DNA from: CAWAND01 sp963783335
GTDB lineage: Bacteria; Chloroflexota; Anaerolineae; Anaerolineales; E44-bin32
Reading direction: 5' to 3'
NCBI GenBank assembly: GCA_963783335.1
Contig: CAWAND010000010.1
Location: forward strand, 1,302,001-1,366,000
DNA: 64,000 bases
Positions 59,835-64,000 of the stretch are shown here, piece by piece. Numbering within the stretch: position 1 is the stretch's first letter; every line of letters starts with the position of its first letter. The notes beneath the pieces were generated by a model. It saw only the letters and a list, made by a program, of their open reading frames with translations. It made no database searches and was not told where the DNA came from. The translations under genes were made by a program, and so were the position numbers.

Positions 59835-61936
59835 TGTTGAAGGTCGACTTTTTGGGGCTCTCCACACTGACCGTGATGGCGCGTGCTTGCGAGATGATTC
59901 GCCAACGCCACGGCGTGGATCTGAGCATCGACAATATCCCCGTCGACGACCCTGAGACCTTCGAGCTGCTCGGCCTGGGAGATGTCCTGGGCGTCTTCCA
60001 AGTGGAAGGTGCCGGGATGCGTCGTTATCTGGTCGATATGAAACCCAAGGAGCTGGCCAACGTCATCGCCATGGTGGCGCTGTATCGTCCCGGCCCCCTG
60101 GAGTTCATCCCAACCTACATCCGAAGAATGCACGGTGAGGAACAGGTCAGCTACCGCCATCCGGCATTGGAGCCGGTGTTTCGAGAGACGTTTGGCATTC
60201 CCGTCTATCAGGAACAGATCATGTCGGCCGCCATGCAGCTGGCCGGCTACACGGCCTCTGAAGCGGATGGTCTGCGCAAGGCGATCGCCAAGAAAAAGGC
60301 TAAACAGCTGGTCAAGCACCGCGAGAAGTTCATCCAGGGGGCCGTCGAGGCCGGCATGGACAAGACGGTCGCCAGCGAAATCTTCGACGATTGGGAGAAC
60401 TTCGCCCGCTACGGGTTCAACAAGGCTCACGCAGCCGATTACGGCGTGATCGCGGTCCAGACCGCCTATCTCAAAGCTCACTACCCGATCGAGTACATGA
60501 CAGCCCTGATGTCGGTCTTTCGCGGCGACACCGACAAGGTGGCGCTGTACATGGCCGACTGTCGGCGGTTGGGCTACGACGTGCTCCCGCCGGATATCAA
60601 CGCAAGCGGGATGGATTTCGAAATCGACGACAATTCGGGGGAAGCGCCGGCTATCCGGTACGGCATGGCGGCGATCAAGAATGTCGGCGAGAGCGCCGTC
60701 CAGGCCATCCTTGATGCGCGCCGGGATCGCGTCTTCAAAGATCTGAATGATTTCGCTACTCGGGTAGACCTTCGCCACGTGGGCAAACGCGCTTTGGAAA
60801 GTCTGGTACGAGTGGGTGCGTTTGACAGCCTCGGCTCGCGGCTGGCCCTGCTCGAGAATCTAGATCGCTTGCTGGCGGTCTCGAGTTCTCATTTCCGGGC
60901 CAAGGAAGTTGGCCAGCTCACCATGTTTGGGGCAGGCACGGGCGTGCAGGAGAAATTCGAGCTGCAGCCTGCGACACAAGAAGTGTCCCGCCGGCAGCAG
61001 CTGGGATGGGAAAAGGAACTGCTCGGATTGTATGTGTCCGATCATCCTCTCACGCCCCTCATGGACGATCTGACCCAGATCGTCTCGCATTTCAGCGCGG
61101 AACTGGGCGACACAGACCAGGGTCAAAACGTGTGTGTTGCGGGTATGGTCACGCACATCCGCCCCTATCAAACGCGTTCGGGCAAGCCGATGGGCTTTGT
61201 CAGTCTTGAAGACCTGCAGGGCAGCATTGAACTGGTTGTGTTCAGCCGCATCTGGAAGGACGTGGCGGAGTGGTTGGCCCCGGACAAGGTTGTGGTTGTG
61301 AAGGGCAAAGTCGATCGAGAGCGGGGCGACCCCAAGATCCTTGTAGATGAGATCACCACCGAAGTTCGGTTGGTGCACTCTGCCGATTCAACACCCTCCC
61401 GCCGCAAGCCGCCATCCAACCGTCCGGCGCCGTCAAGAGATCCTGCGGCGCAAGAAAACGGACTCAAATCAAACGGCACACCTGCTGCCTCCAATGCCGG
61501 CCATGAGGCTGGGACGAGCCTCAGCCCCGTGTCCACCCCGGATACCATTAGCTTTGAGGCCGGCGCATCTCCTGGGGAGGGTGCTGCGCCGGGTTCGGCA
61601 GGCATGGTTGCCTCGATGGTGGAGACTGCTGTCAAGCCGGATCCGGCCGGGCAGATTCCTGATCGCTCATCTGGCGCCAACGGCCGCTGCAAACTGACAG
61701 TGGTGTTAAAATCAACGGGCAACGCAGATCGGGACGCCCGTCGCATGAGGCGGGTTCACGGACTGCTGACATCTTATCCTGGTGAAGACAGGTTCGCATT
61801 CCATGTTCATGAATCCTCTCGACAGTATCTGCTGGAGTTCCCCAGCTTTACGACCGGCATGTGTGACGAGCTCGTCTCGCAGCTGCAGAGCATCTTGGGC
61901 GAAAACACGGTCCGGGTCGACTTTGCCTCCATCTAA
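59804..61936 (+). CDS. dnaE: DNA polymerase III subunit alpha, C-terminal part (frameshifted)
   Basis: Continues the same polymerase in the next register from GLLKVDFLGLSTLTVMARAC. The third catalytic region and fingers (VALYRPGPLEFIPTYIRRMH, PVYQEQIMSAAMQLAGY, NFARYGFNKAHAADYG), helix-hairpin-helix region and the clamp-binding-like QLTMFG motif follow, then an OB fold (VCVAGMVTHIRPYQTRSGKP). A Pro/Ser/Ala-rich linker of about 95 residues separates it from a C-terminal domain ending VRVDFASI. Joined with the N-terminal part it gives about 1254 residues. The first 30 bases overlap the end of the N-terminal frame. Confidence 0.93.
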   Translation: MRCRSSNSLGLLKVDFLGLSTLTVMARACEMIRQRHGVDLSIDNIPVDDPETFELLGLGDVLGVFQVEGAGMRRYLVDMKPKELANVIAMVALYRPGPLEFIPTYIRRMHGEEQVSYRHPALEPVFRETFGIPVYQEQIMSAAMQLAGYTASEADGLRKAIAKKKAKQLVKHREKFIQGAVEAGMDKTVASEIFDDWENFARYGFNKAHAADYGVIAVQTAYLKAHYPIEYMTALMSVFRGDTDKVALYMADCRRLGYDVLPPDINASGMDFEIDDNSGEAPAIRYGMAAIKNVGESAVQAILDARRDRVFKDLNDFATRVDLRHVGKRALESLVRVGAFDSLGSRLALLENLDRLLAVSSSHFRAKEVGQLTMFGAGTGVQEKFELQPATQEVSRRQQLGWEKELLGLYVSDHPLTPLMDDLTQIVSHFSAELGDTDQGQNVCVAGMVTHIRPYQTRSGKPMGFVSLEDLQGSIELVVFSRIWKDVAEWLAPDKVVVVKGKVDRERGDPKILVDEITTEVRLVHSADSTPSRRKPPSNRPAPSRDPAAQENGLKSNGTPAASNAGHEAGTSLSPVSTPDTISFEAGASPGEGAAPGSAGMVASMVETAVKPDPAGQIPDRSSGANGRCKLTVVLKSTGNADRDARRMRRVHGLLTSYPGEDRFAFHVHESSRQYLLEFPSFTTGMCDELVSQLQSILGENTVRVDFASI

Positions 61937-61941
61937 GTCCA

Positions 61942-62907
61942 ATGGATAGAATCGGCGTCCTGACTTCCGGGGGGACGCGCCGGGGATGAATCCCTGCCTG
62001 CGCGCTATTGTCCGCACGGCCCACTTCGAAAACGTTGAGGTCGTTGGCGTCCGCGAGGGCTTCGATGGTCTGCTGCGCGGAGAACGTATGCGGCTCACGG
62101 CACGCGATGTGGGCGGAATCATCCAGCGCGGCGGGACCATCTTGCAGACAGCGAGATCGCCGGAGTTCCATGAGCGAAAAGGTCGTCTAAGGGCCCTGCG
62201 GGAATTGAACGGTGCTGGGATCGAGGGCCTGGTAGTCATCGGCGGCGATGGTTCCATGCATGGCGCGTATGAGCTGACGGAGATGGGCTTCCCGGTGGTG
62301 GGCGTGCCGGCCTCGATCGACAATGACATCTGGGGAACCAATATGGCCCTGGGTGTTGACACAGCGCTGAACACGATTATGGAGGCTGTGGACAAACTGC
62401 GCGACACGGCCTCATCCCATCAACGTGCCTTTCTCATCCAAACCATGGGCAGGAACTGCGGCTACTTGGCACTGATGGCGGGGATTATCTGTGGCGCGGA
62501 AGTGATCTTGATACCCGAGCGAGAGACAAGCCTGGCCGACGTCGCCGAGGCGGTTGAAGATGCCTACGCGCGCGGGAAGACCCACGCCATCATTATCGCT
62601 GCCGAAGGCAACAGCCTTGCGCCGCAAGACGTAGTGAATCACCTGGAAGGACTGGAGGTTGGTTTCAAGACGCGCTTGACCATCCTGGGCCATATTCAGC
62701 GCGGGGGTCGACCGGGTGCCTTTGACCGATTGCTGGCGACACGGATGGGTGTCAAGGCGGTCGAGAGTTCTGATAGCTGGTGAGACCAGCGCCATGGTCG
62801 GCCTTGATGGCCGCGAGATTACCACGGTGGCGCTGAGCGAAGTGGTTTCCCGCCAGCGTGAAGCCAACATCGAGTATTTCGACATGGCTCGTATGCTGGC
62901 TCGCTGA
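61942..62907 (+). CDS. pfkA: 6-phosphofructokinase, two frameshifts
   Basis: Glycolytic kinase phosphorylating fructose 6-phosphate. The pieces read together give about 321 residues, the family length. The start MDRIGVLTSGG goes out of frame in the G6 run at 61969-61974 (seven G would give SGGDAPGMN). The main part shows VVIGGDGSMHGAYELTEMGF, SIDNDIWGTN, MGRNCGYLALMAGI and LGHIQRGGRPGAFDR. Near 62764-62767 one surplus base breaks VEVLIAGETSAMVG; the last frame ends YFDMARMLAR. The GGDGS motif and absence of Lys at the second marker position indicate an ATP- rather than PPi-dependent enzyme. A T8 terminator overlaps the stop codon. Confidence 0.9.
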
Positions 62908-62919
62908 GCCCTTTTTTTT
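62898..62919 (+). terminator. Rho-independent terminator of pfkA
   Basis: GGCTC (62898-62902) and GAGCC (62906-62910) with loop GCT, then C and eight T. The stem spans the pfkA stop codon (62905-62907). Confidence 0.8.
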
Positions 62920-62956
62920 CCCGCCTGGTAGAAGAAGGCGGTCCCCAGATCGAGGG

Positions 62957-62990
62957 CGCCCGGCCGCTTGTGGCCGGGCGATTGTATTCC
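62957..62990 (+). terminator. Second hairpin downstream of pfkA
   Basis: Perfect 9-bp stem CGCCCGGCC (62957-62965) / GGCCGGGCG (62972-62980), followed by ATTGTATTCC. May be a back-up terminator. Confidence 0.55.
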
Positions 62991-63071
62991 ACGCAACCTG
63001 GCTGGCTCAAAGCTTGCATCCTATCCAAAGCACGTCGCTGAGGATGCTGAACTGCTGGAGGGAGGCTCCCA

Positions 63072-63332
63072 ATGCTCAAAACAGCCAGCCTTGACACCGC
63101 CGAGGCACTGGTGGACCGGCTTGATTCTCTTCGAGAGCCCTATCGTGGCAATACGATTGCCTGGATCGAGCGCTGCGCGGCACGTACCTTCACCGATCTC
63201 AATCAGGACATAGGAAGGTTTCTGGATGAACTCAACCCCGACCTGCGGAACGAGTATCTTCTGAATATGTCCATGATCCTGGACGATGCCGTGAAGTACT
63301 TTGGGGTGACAGATCGTGCGCGAGCAGGCTGA
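63072..63332 (+). CDS. Hypothetical small protein
   Basis: An 86-residue, mostly helical, acidic protein (TAEALVDRLDSLREPYRGNT, DLNQDIGRFLDELNPDLRNE). No family recognised and no membrane segment. GAGGGAGG precedes ATG 63072. It is followed by a strong palindromic terminator shared with the converging DUF4013 gene. Confidence 0.65.
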   Translation: MLKTASLDTAEALVDRLDSLREPYRGNTIAWIERCAARTFTDLNQDIGRFLDELNPDLRNEYLLNMSMILDDAVKYFGVTDRARAG

Positions 63333-63361
63333 GTAACTCGCGTGCGCCATGGCAAATGAAA

Positions 63362-63389
63362 AGAGGCCCCTGGGATCCCAGGGGCCTCT
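63362..63389. terminator. Bidirectional palindromic terminator
   Basis: AGAGGCCCCTGGGA and its exact complement form a 14-bp perfect palindrome. On the minus strand it is followed by TTTTCATTT. It separates the converging small gene and the DUF4013 gene. Confidence 0.8.
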
Positions 63390-63413
63390 AACGTTCGGTC
63401 GAGTGATCGAGAC

Positions 63414-64000
63414 TCAGGCAGCTGTTTGGGCTACCTTGTAGGCCTGGCCATAGAGATGGCCGGTGAGGGCCGAGGCGTACGCCATCGCCGGGAAGACCCC
63501 GATGATGCAGATCAAGGTGCCCACGAAACTGAGCAAGCCGCTGGCGATCCCAGCCAGAAGCCAGACGATGATGTATCCGCCCGGGTTGGCGCGCACCAAC
63601 TTGAAAGCGTTGGCCGGATTGAGTGCCTGTGCGAGCTGACCGTGATCAGCAATTTCGCCAATCGAAGCCGGCAGTAGCAGGCCCACGATGAGGCTGTAGG
63701 GCAGGGATACGCAGGCATTCAGGATCGAAAGGATGCTTGTGAATGTCCCGGCTTGATCCTGGTTGGCCACAACAGCAGCAATCCCCGAAAAGCAGCCAAC
63801 AATCAGCATCAAGGGTATTGACCACACAATGGCCACCACGACGATTTTCAAGCCGTCGATAATCAACGTGCCGAAATCGGCCCACTCGGCCAGTGCTGGC
63901 TCTTCGCCCCGGATGACGCGGCGAACGATCGCCACCATCCAGCCGCCAAGAGGGATCAGCGCCAGACCGAAGGTGATAACGCCGACCAGAACAACAATCG
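63414..64000 (-). CDS. DUF4013 membrane protein, 5' end outside window
   Basis: The frame is open from the right window edge; an internal ATG at 63938 is not the true start since LIPLGGWMVAIVRRVIRGEE, the conserved DUF4013 segment, spans it. About 195 residues are present. After the WADFG motif there are about five transmembrane helices (IVVVAIVWSIPLMLIVG, SLPYSLIVGLLLPASI, GGYIIVWLLAGIASGLLSFV and others) and the typical YASALTGHLYGQAYK end. Function unknown; common in Chloroflexota and Archaea. Confidence 0.82.
   Translation of the reverse strand, partial: IVVLVGVITFGLALIPLGGWMVAIVRRVIRGEEPALAEWADFGTLIIDGLKIVVVAIVWSIPLMLIVGCFSGIAAVVANQDQAGTFTSILSILNACVSLPYSLIVGLLLPASIGEIADHGQLAQALNPANAFKLVRANPGGYIIVWLLAGIASGLLSFVGTLICIIGVFPAMAYASALTGHLYGQAYKVAQTAA

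Noticed and set aside
59800..59840. Programmed frameshift in dnaE as a regulatory device
   Set aside because: No strong slippery heptamer or downstream pseudoknot was evident, and similar single-base breaks occur in pfkA and the MFS gene, so an indel error is the simpler reading.

Overview
The window looks like a stretch of chromosome from a Chloroflexota bacterium, probably Anaerolineae or a relative. This is inferred from gene content: several DUF5666/DUF5667 proteins, membrane-anchored TPR proteins with Thr/Pro-rich linkers, a very large SARP/BTAD-AAA-TPR regulator, a bacterial Elp3, and the rpsB-tsf-pyrH-frr-uppS-cdsA cluster. The DNA is moderately GC-rich by eye. I could not run any database search.

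Layout. 1-4351: end of a complex I operon (nuoL partial, nuoM, nuoN). 4476-9483: acylphosphatase, a 1247-residue SARP-type regulator with its own sigma70-like promoter, and a methyltransferase. 9493-16137 (minus strand): small zinc-ribbon protein, a DUF5667/DUF5666 membrane protein co-translated with an ECF sigma factor, a DUF5666 lipoprotein, RNase Z, two small membrane proteins and a membrane-anchored TPR protein. 16389-19469 (plus): two tandem membrane-anchored TPR paralogues, the first with a DUF5666-like insert. 19473-20919: an IS1202/ISNCY-like insertion sequence with a long target duplication, sitting between the second TPR stop codon and the groESL promoter. 20937-23410: groESL under CIRCE control, then a PspC-domain protein. 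23496-28313 (minus): histidine-degradation genes hutI and hutU with a frameshifted MFS gene between them and a nitroreductase upstream.

28859-33180: ugd, a pair of M16 peptidase-like proteins (one with zinc ligands, one without), acpS. 33242-41778: translation, lipid and wall-precursor genes (rpsB with a very acidic tail, tsf, pyrH, frr, uppS, cdsA), glpX, a membrane coiled-coil protein and rho with a long leader. 41783-44161: two LysM-M23 peptidase paralogues. 44253-46976 (minus): a geranylgeranyl-reductase-like flavoprotein and an M32 carboxypeptidase. 47181-48017: a tiny TPR-like protein, a hairpin-rich gap, and three tRNA genes (Arg-GCG, Ser-GCT, Ser-TGA) on the minus strand. 48075-57985: methyltransferase/elp3 divergent pair, DUF429-like protein/ABC exporter divergent pair, an ECF sigma/anti-sigma/bactofilin-like operon with an ECF-type promoter, and a GH31 glucosidase. 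58171-62907: dnaE and pfkA, both carrying apparent frameshifts. 63072-64000: a small unknown protein and a DUF4013 membrane protein cut by the window edge.

Themes. Two ECF sigma systems are present, and DUF5666 modules occur both in the first sigma operon and inside a TPR protein. Several genes have a -10 box only 5-8 bases before the start codon, which suggests leaderless transcripts. At least four single-base frameshifts fall in otherwise well-conserved genes, which more likely reflects sequence indel errors than gene decay.
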